The notes under the pieces were generated by a model. That model was not told the DNA's origin and did no database searches. It saw only the letters and a program-made list of their open reading frames with translations. A DNA stretch of 64,000 nt from Acetobacter suratthaniensis (GTDB lineage: Bacteria; Pseudomonadota; Alphaproteobacteria; Acetobacterales; Acetobacteraceae), in the NCBI RefSeq assembly GCF_017377745.1, contig NZ_JAFVMG010000006.1, positions 62,001-126,000 on the forward strand, written 5' to 3'. This document shows positions 46,953 through 56,543 of the stretch, piece by piece; the first letter of the stretch is position 1, and each line of letters opens with the position of its first letter. The translations under genes and the position numbers were made by a program.

Positions 46953-48049
46953 AAAAATTCTCGTGCCAGTCCTGCGGGCAATTGCTGTTTTTTGAAAACA
47001 CCCGTTGCGAGCGGTGTGGGGCAACGCTCGGGTTTGTGCCCGAAACCGCCCGTCTCTCTGCCTTACAGGCCGGGGCGGATGGAGTATGGTTCCCGCTGGA
47101 TAGCGAGGCGACTAGCGTGGATGGGCAGACCATCGCACGGCGCTTCTGCGCCAATCACGCCCATCATGTCTGTAACTGGCTTTTGCCTGCCGAGGATGTT
47201 GAAACAGTTTTCTGTTTTGCCTGCCAGTTCAACAGAATCATCCCCAATTTGGATATGCCGGGCAATCAGGAACGCTGGTACAGGCTGGAAGTCGCCAAAC
47301 ACCGGCTGTTTTACACAATCCTGCGGTTAAACCTGCCTGTTTACACGCGCAGGGAAAGGCCAGAAACAGGTCTTGTCTTCGATTTTCTTGATGATCCACC
47401 AGACGGTTCAACCTCGATCATGACCGGACATGCGAATGGTGTCATCACCATCGCCACCAAGGAGGCAGATGACGCCTACCGGGAAGGCATGAGGGTTGAG
47501 CTGGGTGAATATTACCGCACTCTGCTAGGGCATTTCAGGCACGAAATCGGGCATTATTACTGGGGTCTGCTGATACGCGATGGCGGGTGGCTGGAAGACT
47601 GCCGAGCAATTTTCGGGGATGACCGGCAGGATTATCAAGCAGCTCTTGCTGCCTACTACCACCGGCCAGAGTCCGCTCACTGGCGGGAATCCTTTGTCAG
47701 CCTTTATGCGACTTCGCATCCATGGGAAGATTTTGCCGAAACATGGGCGCATTATTTCCACATCGTCTCAACGCTGGAAACAGCACTCGCCTATGATGTG
47801 TCAGTCAGTGCAGATATGGGTGGTGCTGCGCTGACAGGCCATGCTGGCGATCCCTACACACGAATGTCGTTCGACGAAATCATTAATGCCTGGGTGCCTC
47901 TGGCCTCGGTTGTCAACGCACTCAACCGTTCCATGGGGTTGCCGGATTTTTATCCTTTTGTGCTGACACAGGGCGTGCGGGCAAAGCTGGCCTTTATCCA
48001 TAAGGTCATCCGCGACACGCAGGAAAAGCAGCGCACACACCCCGTATAA
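46949..48049 (+). CDS. Zinc-ribbon metallopeptidase (putative zinc-binding peptidase)
   Basis: The 366-residue cytosolic protein starts with a zinc ribbon (CQSCGQ...CERCG, residues 6-23). A second Cys/His cluster follows (FCANHAHHVCN, CFACQ), and then a zincin motif HEIGHYYW with His at about residues 198 and 202. Downstream SLYATSHPWEDFAETWAHYFH may supply the third ligand. Members of this family commonly neighbour transglutaminase and ATP-grasp genes. It is translationally coupled to the transglutaminase-like gene. The substrate is unknown. Confidence 0.85.
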   Translation: MKKFSCQSCGQLLFFENTRCERCGATLGFVPETARLSALQAGADGVWFPLDSEATSVDGQTIARRFCANHAHHVCNWLLPAEDVETVFCFACQFNRIIPNLDMPGNQERWYRLEVAKHRLFYTILRLNLPVYTRRERPETGLVFDFLDDPPDGSTSIMTGHANGVITIATKEADDAYREGMRVELGEYYRTLLGHFRHEIGHYYWGLLIRDGGWLEDCRAIFGDDRQDYQAALAAYYHRPESAHWRESFVSLYATSHPWEDFAETWAHYFHIVSTLETALAYDVSVSADMGGAALTGHAGDPYTRMSFDEIINAWVPLASVVNALNRSMGLPDFYPFVLTQGVRAKLAFIHKVIRDTQEKQRTHPV

Positions 48050-48080
48050 AAGGGCAGAAATCAGGGGCACCCCAATCGGG

Positions 48081-49055
48081 TCAGCGGCTCGGGCGAATCC
48101 GTGGATCAAGCGCCATGTGCAGGACATCAACCAGCGCATTGGCAACCACCACGAAGGTAGCCGAATACATGACTGTTGCCATAATCAACGGCAGGTCCAT
48201 ATTGCTCAGGGCTTGATAAGTCAGGTGGCCAACGCCGGGCAGGCCGAACACCACTTCAGTCATAAGCGCACCACCCCCGGCAAGCTGTGCAAAATCCATG
48301 CCGAACAACGCGGTATAACCAATCAGCGCCATACGAAGGCTATGTCGCAGCATGATCCGCGAGGGGGATAACCCTTTGGCGCGTGCCGTACGAATAAAAT
48401 CTTCATGCGAAAGGGCAATCAGGTCGGCCCGCAGAACGCGGCTATATATGCCAGTAAAGGCCAGAGCCAGCACGCACCACGGAATGACAAGCGATAAAAA
48501 CCACCCCAATGGGTTTTGTGTAAGCGGAATATAACCCGGCGGCGGCACCCATGCGAACCACCAGCGGTCATGATAGCGGCTTTGGGTGAGCATGTTCATG
48601 ACTTCACCCAGCCAGAAAACGGGAATGGAAATCCCCACCATGCCCAGAGCCATGATCATACGATCAATCATGCGCCCTTTCATGGCTGCGGCCAGAGTGC
48701 CAGCCAGTAGCGACGTAGCAATCCAGATCACGGCAGCCCCACAGACCAGTGAAGCCGTTACAGGGGCCGCATGTAAAATTTCAGGCACAACATGTTCGCC
48801 CCGATTGGCATAGGAGGCCAGATCCCGGGTGATGAAGAGCTTCTTCATCATGATACCGTACTGAACGGGCAGGGAGCGGTCGAAACCATACTCCTTGCGG
48901 ATTGTTTCCATCACCTGCGGCGATGCCCCCCGTCCGGCAATACGCGCCGTTGGGTCCATCCCCGGCGTTGCGAAAAAAACACCGAATACCATGGCAGAAA
49001 TGCCAAACAGAACAAACAGGGTCTGAGCCATACGGGAGAGAAAAGCGCGCAGCAT
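48081..49055 (-). CDS. Dipeptide/oligopeptide-type ABC permease, DppB-like
   Basis: The 324-residue permease has the typical first helix (TLFVLFGISAMVFGVFF), a long periplasmic stretch, and about six helices with the EAA-type loop FIRTARAKGLSPSRIMLRHSL. DppB-type subunits import peptides, nickel or sugars. It starts eight bases after the DppC-like gene. No binding protein or ATPase gene is nearby, so it must use distant partners or be part of a split system. It converges with the zinc peptidase gene. Confidence 0.87.
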   Translation of the reverse strand: MLRAFLSRMAQTLFVLFGISAMVFGVFFATPGMDPTARIAGRGASPQVMETIRKEYGFDRSLPVQYGIMMKKLFITRDLASYANRGEHVVPEILHAAPVTASLVCGAAVIWIATSLLAGTLAAAMKGRMIDRMIMALGMVGISIPVFWLGEVMNMLTQSRYHDRWWFAWVPPPGYIPLTQNPLGWFLSLVIPWCVLALAFTGIYSRVLRADLIALSHEDFIRTARAKGLSPSRIMLRHSLRMALIGYTALFGMDFAQLAGGGALMTEVVFGLPGVGHLTYQALSNMDLPLIMATVMYSATFVVVANALVDVLHMALDPRIRPSR

Positions 49056-49063
49056 GATCTGGC

Positions 49064-50077
49064 CTATGGCTCCCGTCCCGCGCTGCGCGGGTCAAGGTGG
49101 TCGCGCAAAGAATCCCCCAGAATGTTCAGGCAGAGCACTACGGCGGCAATCGCCAGCCCCGGTGCTATGGCAACCACGGGACGGGTATAGATCAGGCCTT
49201 CCCCATCCTGAATCATGGTGCCCCATGATGAGGCCGGTGCCTGCACCCCAATGGACAGAAAGGACAGGGCGCTTTCCGTCAGCAGCGCCATGGCCATAAC
49301 CAGTGGCCCGAGCACGACCAGCGTATCACTGACATTGGGCAGAATATCAAACAGCACAATACGCCAGCGCGGCACCCCCAGACAGCGTGCTGCCGTTACG
49401 AATTCAGCAGTTTTCAGGCTCATGACCCGCGCACGGACTGGCCTGGCCGCATAAGGCATGTAAACCAGCGCGATAATCATGACAGGCACAAGAAGGCTGT
49501 TACCTTCAAGCGTAAACGGCCCAAGATGCAGGCCCGTTGTAATGGTGACGATCGAAAGGCAGATAGCAAAAAGATAAACCGGCACAGCCCACATAATGTC
49601 CATCAGCCGGGAAAGCACACTATCCACTACCCCCCCCATAAACCCGGCCACCACACCAATAAGCGTGGCAAAAACCAGACACAACGTAGCGGAAGCCGAA
49701 GCAATCAGCAGGGAGTTACGACCGCCATAGAGTAGCCGGGCCGCAATGTCGCGCCCCTGACTATCCGCCCCCAGCAGATAGTGGGTATGCCACGTAGGCC
49801 CAATAGGACTAAGCCCCAGATGCAGCGGGTTATCATTAGGCTGCATCAGATCAACTTCCTGCCCATCAAGCATAATACTGCCCGCAACATTGGCGCTGAA
49901 CGGATCTGTATGCGCGATACGTGCAGCATAAAATGGCGCCATAAGGCAGGACAGAACGATCAGGAGCAGGCAAAGCCACGCAAACCGGGCCGTGTTATCG
50001 CGGGCCAGCCCTATCAGGGCTGTTTTCCACGGGCCGGATGAGTCAAGGCGTTCTGGCTGGGTAGAGGATGTATTCAT
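49064..50077 (-). CDS. Dipeptide/oligopeptide-type ABC permease, DppC-like
   Basis: The roughly 337-residue permease has a cytoplasmic N-terminus, a first helix (FAWLCLLLIVLSCLMAPFYAA), the family segment HYLLGADSQGRDIAARLLYGGRNSLL, and the EAA loop EFVTAARCLGVPRWRIVLFDILP. ATG 50077 has GGGG just upstream; ATG 50089 in the same frame is an alternative. It is the first gene of a two-permease unit with the DppB-like gene and has no local ATPase or binding protein. Confidence 0.87.
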   Translation of the reverse strand: MNTSSTQPERLDSSGPWKTALIGLARDNTARFAWLCLLLIVLSCLMAPFYAARIAHTDPFSANVAGSIMLDGQEVDLMQPNDNPLHLGLSPIGPTWHTHYLLGADSQGRDIAARLLYGGRNSLLIASASATLCLVFATLIGVVAGFMGGVVDSVLSRLMDIMWAVPVYLFAICLSIVTITTGLHLGPFTLEGNSLLVPVMIIALVYMPYAARPVRARVMSLKTAEFVTAARCLGVPRWRIVLFDILPNVSDTLVVLGPLVMAMALLTESALSFLSIGVQAPASSWGTMIQDGEGLIYTRPVVAIAPGLAIAAVVLCLNILGDSLRDHLDPRSAGREP

Positions 50078-50253
50078 TAACCCCGACATAAAAGACAGTC
50101 ATTACACCCCACAGGATGCGGGCTGGCGTCAGTTTTGACAACTCCACATAAAAAACACCCTACCGGGCTTTTCACAAAACTATCACCTCATACTCATCAG
50201 GTATTGGATAGAGTGTGCGCACGCTCGCAATAAATACAAAGAGAGGCAGGGCC

Positions 50254-50466
50254 ATGAAAGCTCGGCACGCTTCAAAACAGTCCGTTTCAGTGTCTCAGGA
50301 ATGCTGGAGAGAGGCTGTGCACGAAAGATGGCGCTCGACCCTGCTCCGCGTATGGGAAGGGCAGGCGGAAAAGCCTCAACTGGCGACTGGCCGGAAAAAA
50401 ATGCTGCCGCGCCCCGTCATTACCCGGAGTGCTGAATGCGGCTCGGTCAGGGTTGAACTGTCCTAA
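50254..50466 (+). CDS. Small hypothetical protein, basic
   Basis: A 70-residue open frame starts at ATG 50254 with GAGAGGCAGG as a good ribosome binding site. The product is basic and rich in Arg, Lys, Ser and Trp (ECWREAVHERWRSTLLRVWEG), without a hydrophobic segment. I recognise no family. It stands alone between the divergent permease pair and the aminotransferase. It could be a real small gene or a chance frame. Confidence 0.4.
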   Translation: MKARHASKQSVSVSQECWREAVHERWRSTLLRVWEGQAEKPQLATGRKKMLPRPVITRSAECGSVRVELS

Positions 50467-50558
50467 GCAGCTTTCAGAGCATAAATTCGCGCGAAAAAAC
50501 TGGTCAGTGTAGTAATCTCCTTTATAAAAACAGGCTTTGCCAGCTTTTTGGATTGGTC

Positions 50559-51713
50559 ATGCCTGTTCCTGCCATTGATCCGTTTCACGCTATCGCCATT
50601 AGTGCGCTGGCGCATCAGCTCGAATCACAGGGCCGCAGTATTATCCATCTGGAGTTTGGCCAACCCTCCACGCCCGCGCCTCAGGGCGCGATCAAGCGCG
50701 CACACCATGTGTTGGATACAGACCCCATGGGGTATTGGGAAAGCGAGGCGCTTAAACAGCGCATTGCCACCCATTATGTCGAGCAGTACGGCATTACCGT
50801 TGCGCCAGAACGCATCATTCTGACCTGCGGGGCCTCTGCCGCACTGGTGCTCGCTATTTCGAGCTGTTTTGTGCCGGGGCAATCGGTGGCGCTGGCGCGG
50901 CCGGGATATGTGGCCTATCGCAATACTCTGCGGGCCTTGCATGTCGGGGCGCAGGAAATTCCCTGCGGGCCGGAGACACGCTTTGGGCTGACAGCCCAAG
51001 CTATCGGCGCCCTTGATCCGGCTCCGGCCGGGGTGATTGTTGCCAGCCCTGCCAACCCCACCGGCACAATTCTGTCCCCAGATACCCTGCGCGACATCGC
51101 AGCTTTGTGCCACCAGCGCGGGATGGTGCTGATTTCCGATGAAATCTATCATGGGCTAAGTTACGGTCAGCCCGCAAAAAGCATGCTGGAGTTCGCCCCC
51201 GACGCCTTGGTGGTGAACAGTTTTTCCAAATATTTTTCCATGGCGCCCTGGCGTCTGGGATGGCTGGTGGTGCCGGATCATCTGATTGGTGCGGCCCGCG
51301 CACGCATGGGCAATCTGTTTCTGCCGCCTTCAGCTCTCAGCCAGCATGCTGCACTGGCTGCCTTTGACTGCAACGCGGAGTTACAGGCGCATGTAGCAAC
51401 CTATCGGCGCAATCGTGATCTGTTTTTAGAGGCTTTGCCAGCCATGGGCCTGAACCGCCTCGCCCCACCGGATGGCGCGTTTTATATTTACGCCGATATC
51501 CGGCACCTAACGGATGATAGTCTGGCATTTTGCCGCCAGCTCCTGCTCGATACAGGCGTCGCCTGTGCACCCGGCATTGATTTCGACCCCGTAGATGGCA
51601 GACACTTCATCCGCTTTAGTTTTGCGGCATCAACCGCGCTGGTGAAAGAGGCTCTGGCCCGCATGATTCCGTGGTTTGCCGCCCGCCAGACGGGGGGCAA
51701 TGCAAAAACCTGA
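50559..51713 (+). CDS. PLP-dependent class I/II aminotransferase
   Basis: The 384-residue fold-type I aminotransferase has LEFGQPSTPAP near the N-terminus, the cofactor contacts ASPANPTGT and ISDEIYHGL, and the Schiff-base Lys in NSFSKYFSMAPWRLGW. The C-terminal Arg for the substrate carboxylate is in HFIRFSFA. It transfers amino groups between an amino acid and a 2-oxoacid; the specific acid is unknown (aspartate, tyrosine and alanine types look alike). ATG 50559 is chosen over a TTG two codons upstream. It precedes guaB on the same strand. Confidence 0.87.
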   Translation: MPVPAIDPFHAIAISALAHQLESQGRSIIHLEFGQPSTPAPQGAIKRAHHVLDTDPMGYWESEALKQRIATHYVEQYGITVAPERIILTCGASAALVLAISSCFVPGQSVALARPGYVAYRNTLRALHVGAQEIPCGPETRFGLTAQAIGALDPAPAGVIVASPANPTGTILSPDTLRDIAALCHQRGMVLISDEIYHGLSYGQPAKSMLEFAPDALVVNSFSKYFSMAPWRLGWLVVPDHLIGAARARMGNLFLPPSALSQHAALAAFDCNAELQAHVATYRRNRDLFLEALPAMGLNRLAPPDGAFYIYADIRHLTDDSLAFCRQLLLDTGVACAPGIDFDPVDGRHFIRFSFAASTALVKEALARMIPWFAARQTGGNAKT

Positions 51714-53327
<1,614 letters not shown>

Positions 53328-53336
53328 CAGCCTCAC

Positions 53337-54656
53337 ATGATACCTTCCGCCAGGCTTGCCGCCAGTATTGATCTGCTGGCGGCCATGGAAGCCGCGCCGC
53401 GTAAACCCGCGGATGCCGTGGCCAACAGCTTTTTTCGGGAAAGACGCTATATTGGCGGAGGAGACCGGCGGGCCATTTCCGGGCTTGTCTGGGATGTCAT
53501 GCGCGGCTGGCGCAGGCTGGGCTGGTGGCTGCAAAAGCAGAACCTGCCCGTTTCAGCCCGTCTGCTCTGCGGGGCAAGGCTGGTGCTGGATGGCATGGCC
53601 GTATCCGCCGTGGCCAACCTGTACGCTGAAGGTCGCTACGCGACCGGCGTACTGGAGCGCCATGAGTGGGATGGCTTCATTGCCATGCAGGACAAGTCAC
53701 TGGATAACCCGGATATGCCCAAGGCAGTCCGTCTGGAGCTGCCAGACTGGCTTCTGCCCCGGCTTGAGGAAACCTTTGGCCCGGCCCTTGAGACCGAAAT
53801 CAAGGCACTCTCCGGCGAAGCGCCGCTCGATCTGCGGGTGAACACACTGCGAGCTGACCGTGCCGAAGCACGCAAGGCACTGGCGCGTGAAGGCCTGCAT
53901 GCGGAACTGACACCGCACTCTCCTTGGGGGTTGCGCCTTGAAAGCCGTCTGCCTGTTACGGCCAGCGCGCCATTTCGTGATGGCCGGGTGGAAATACAGG
54001 ACGAAGGCAGCCAGCTTGTCGCTGCCCTGACTGGCGCGAGCCCGGAAATGCGGGTTCTGGATTACTGTGCCGGAGCGGGCGGAAAAACACTCGCCATGGC
54101 GATGATGATGAACAACCGTGGCCACATTGTCGCGTGCGATGTCTCAGAGCCCCGGCTTGATGGCGCCGTGCGCCGTTTGCGCCGTGCGGGAGTACACAAT
54201 GTGGAGCGTCACCTGCTTGGAGCGGGAGACAAATGGGCCAAGCGCCGCGCCAAGTCGTTTGACCGGGTGCTGGTGGATGCGCCCTGTAGCGGCACCGGCA
54301 CATGGCGTCGCAATCCTGATGCCCGTTTTCGTACTACCGAAACGGATCTGGCCGAACTGCTGGTCAAGCAGGCGGCGATCATGGACAGGGCAGCCGCCCT
54401 CGTACGCCCAGGCGGGCGTATGATTTATGCGACCTGTTCACTGCTGAAAGCTGAAAATACCGATCAGGTTCATGCGTTTCTGGCACGCCATCCTGATTTC
54501 CGGCTTGTGCCATCAGAAGCGCCTGATCTACCTGAAGCCCTGCGGCATGAGAGTATGATCAGCCTGACCCCCGCGCGCGATGAAACCGATGGTTTCTTTG
54601 GTGCCGTAATGGAACGCATTCCAGAGCAGGATGAAGCCGACACGGCTCAAGCCTGA
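53337..54656 (+). CDS. RsmB-family RNA m5C methyltransferase
   Basis: The 439-residue NOL1/NOP2/Sun-family enzyme methylates cytosine-5 in rRNA. The N-terminal NusB-like helical region is followed by a SAM domain with LDYCAGAGGKTLA, the two catalytic-cysteine motifs DAPCSGTGTWRRNPD and YATCSLLKAENTDQV, and the family C-terminus. RsmB of E. coli targets C967 of 16S rRNA; the exact site here is not proven. It lies in an operon with guaB and converges with the L,D-transpeptidase gene. Confidence 0.88.
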   Translation: MIPSARLAASIDLLAAMEAAPRKPADAVANSFFRERRYIGGGDRRAISGLVWDVMRGWRRLGWWLQKQNLPVSARLLCGARLVLDGMAVSAVANLYAEGRYATGVLERHEWDGFIAMQDKSLDNPDMPKAVRLELPDWLLPRLEETFGPALETEIKALSGEAPLDLRVNTLRADRAEARKALAREGLHAELTPHSPWGLRLESRLPVTASAPFRDGRVEIQDEGSQLVAALTGASPEMRVLDYCAGAGGKTLAMAMMMNNRGHIVACDVSEPRLDGAVRRLRRAGVHNVERHLLGAGDKWAKRRAKSFDRVLVDAPCSGTGTWRRNPDARFRTTETDLAELLVKQAAIMDRAAALVRPGGRMIYATCSLLKAENTDQVHAFLARHPDFRLVPSEAPDLPEALRHESMISLTPARDETDGFFGAVMERIPEQDEADTAQA

Positions 54657-54660
54657 AAAA

Positions 54661-55185
54661 TCAGGGCTGAACACCTGATGGGTGAATGGTAATGGCCTGC
54701 GCGTTTGTTGCAAGAACAGCGCGCAGGTCGTTTTGTGTCAGGGCCACGCATCCTTCGGTCGGAGCCTGATCAGTCCGCAGCAGATGCATAAAAATGGCTG
54801 ATCCCGCGCCGGGGCGTGCGGGAGCGTCATTATATCCGATCACAACAAGAAGATCATAAACATGGTCATCCCGCCACAGGCGTTCGTGCCGGGCGGAGTG
54901 GGGCAGGGTCACAAGCCTGTTGTAATCGGCAGAGGCAGGATCATCGCACCAGCCATCCGTTGGCGCCAGAGGTGAGAGGGGCAGGGACGTAATAGGCCGG
55001 GCTATACGATCAGCCCGGTAGAAAACCTGCCGCAGCGGATAAAGGCCGGTGGGGGTACACAAATCCCCTTCGCGCTTATGGGAACTTATGCCGTTTTGTC
55101 CAATGCGGGCCTTCATGATATTGTGTCCGCAATGCAGTCGTGCATCGCTCAGGCTATCTGCTCCGGCATAGATGTGTATCATCAT
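54661..55185 (-). CDS. YkuD-type L,D-transpeptidase with atypical active-site motif
   Basis: The 174-residue protein consists almost entirely of a YkuD domain. The catalytic Cys146 lies in APTEGCVAL with His134 in IFMHLL, a shorter variant of the classical H-x(14-17)-[S/T]-H-G-C motif: Glu replaces the His before Gly. No signal peptide is evident. Gluconobacter has an atypical transpeptidase that makes L-Ala-mDAP (1,3) crosslinks, and this gene could be its relative (not verified). ATG 55185 is chosen. It diverges from the response regulator gene. Confidence 0.8.
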   Translation of the reverse strand: MMIHIYAGADSLSDARLHCGHNIMKARIGQNGISSHKREGDLCTPTGLYPLRQVFYRADRIARPITSLPLSPLAPTDGWCDDPASADYNRLVTLPHSARHERLWRDDHVYDLLVVIGYNDAPARPGAGSAIFMHLLRTDQAPTEGCVALTQNDLRAVLATNAQAITIHPSGVQP

Positions 55186-55324
55186 GACCAATCTTGCCCC
55201 TGTTTATGTTTTCTTGGGGTATTGACGTATCATGCGGGCTAACAGAAACCGAAGCGATTCGGACATTGAACGTGGAATATGTCGGACAGCCGCGATGTAG
55301 GCTTGAGACAAGGAGATGGACCCC

Positions 55325-56038
55325 ATGACGGGTGCGCGCCCCATTTTGGTTGTTGATGATGATCAGGTTATCCGCAAAACATTGGCGGAACAGTTGCAGC
55401 TTGACGGAGAATTTCAGGTTCTTGAGGCCGCAACGCTGGCTGAAGCGCGCGAAAAGATCAAAGGCCCGGATGCACGGTGTGATGCGCTTCTGCTCGACGT
55501 GACCCTGCCGGACGGAGATGGTCGCGATTTTTGCGCAGAAATCCGCAAGGAAGGCCTGCGCATGCCCGTGATCATGCTGACCGGCTCGGACGACGAGGCC
55601 GATATTGTCCGTGGCCTTGATGCCGGGGCGAATGATTACGTTGCCAAGCCTTTCCGTATTGCCGAACTGCTGGCCCGCCTGCGGGCTCAGCTCAGGCTGT
55701 TCGAAAATAGCGAAGACGCGGTTTTCTCTATCGGGCCTTATACATTCAGGCCGTCCGCCAAGCTGTTGCAGGATACCGTCAAGAACCGCCGTATCCGCCT
55801 GACGGAAAAAGAAACCGCCATTCTGAAGTTCCTGTACCGCGCTGGCACTCGCCCGGTGCCGCGTCAGGTGCTGCTCAACGAAGTCTGGGGCTATAACGCC
55901 GCGGTAACCACCCATACGCTGGAGACGCATATTTATCGTCTGCGGCAGAAAATCGAGCCGGATCCGGCTCATGCTTCCCTGCTGGTGACGGAAGGGGGCG
56001 GTTACCGCCTCAACCCTGAGCTGGAAACGCAAGGCTGA
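55325..56038 (+). CDS. OmpR-family response regulator, CenR-like
   Basis: The 237-residue two-domain regulator has a receiver domain with acidic pocket VVDDDQ, phospho-acceptor Asp58 in LLLDVTLPDGDG, and Lys108 in KPF. The C-terminal winged helix includes VWGYNAAVTTHTLETHIYRLRQKIE. The segments FSIGPYTFRPSAKLL and RLTEKETAILKFLYRAG strongly recall alphaproteobacterial CenR, which controls envelope functions; I rate that as likely but unproven. ATG 55325 follows AAGGAG at nine bases. No sensor kinase is adjacent. The divergent transpeptidase gene is a natural candidate target. Confidence 0.85.
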   Translation: MTGARPILVVDDDQVIRKTLAEQLQLDGEFQVLEAATLAEAREKIKGPDARCDALLLDVTLPDGDGRDFCAEIRKEGLRMPVIMLTGSDDEADIVRGLDAGANDYVAKPFRIAELLARLRAQLRLFENSEDAVFSIGPYTFRPSAKLLQDTVKNRRIRLTEKETAILKFLYRAGTRPVPRQVLLNEVWGYNAAVTTHTLETHIYRLRQKIEPDPAHASLLVTEGGGYRLNPELETQG

Positions 56039-56056
56039 AAAAACTAGCTACGCACT

Positions 56057-56097
56057 GACATGGGCCGCAGGCAGATCAAATGCCTGCGGCCCATGTC
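56057..56097. terminator. 17-bp perfect hairpin between convergent genes
   Basis: The arm at 56057-56073 pairs perfectly with 56081-56097 (core GGGCCGCAGGCA) around a seven-base loop. It lies 19 bases after the response regulator stop and ten bases after the convergent hypothetical gene. No strong T tract follows on the plus strand; on the minus strand a run of T comes about 12 bases later. Probably a shared terminator. Confidence 0.65.
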
Positions 56098-56106
56098 GTA
56101 TCTGGC

Positions 56107-56421
56107 CTAGTGTTCGATGACATCCAGAATTTCGTATTTGGCGAACTCTTCCATAATATCAGAATAACGTTTCCAGTTTTCCGGAGAGTTCGTTGGTGTG
56201 GTGCAGTCCGCGTAAAAGAAATAAACATGATGCTCAGAGTTGGAGCGCACCAACCCCATGGAAATCAGCTTGGTTTCCGTCAAGCCTTCTATCTTGTATT
56301 TGCTGACATGGCCGCGCTTCTGTAATCCAATCGGAGCGTAATACCTGTTAAGAATATGAAATGTACCATCATCATTAATTTCTATGCAGTAGGGTAGAAA
56401 GACTGTTCTTACGGTGGGCAT
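56107..56421 (-). CDS. Hypothetical protein, AT-rich
   Basis: The 104-residue soluble protein (start MPTVRTVFLPYCIEI, centre FHILNRYYAPIGLQKRG, end FAKYEILDVIEH) has no signal peptide or membrane helix. ATG 56421 follows AAAGGAT at six bases. The gene and its flanks are clearly more AT-rich than their neighbours, which could indicate transfer or relaxed composition. I recognise no family. A hairpin terminator follows. Confidence 0.7.
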   Translation of the reverse strand: MPTVRTVFLPYCIEINDDGTFHILNRYYAPIGLQKRGHVSKYKIEGLTETKLISMGLVRSNSEHHVYFFYADCTTPTNSPENWKRYSDIMEEFAKYEILDVIEH

Positions 56422-56543
56422 GATAATCCTTTCATGAAAATACCTCACCAGAGCTTAGCATTTTTCTGAGAAAGGTATTTTTGCTTTTTAAAATTTTGCC
56501 GTTTTTTCATAAAAAGAAAACCTGCATGACCAGCGCTCCCGTT

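Noticed and set aside
54645-54672. AGCCTGA/TCAGGGCT imperfect hairpin between rsmB-like and transpeptidase genes
   Set aside because: Short stem with a bulge and a four-base loop, no T tract; too weak to list.
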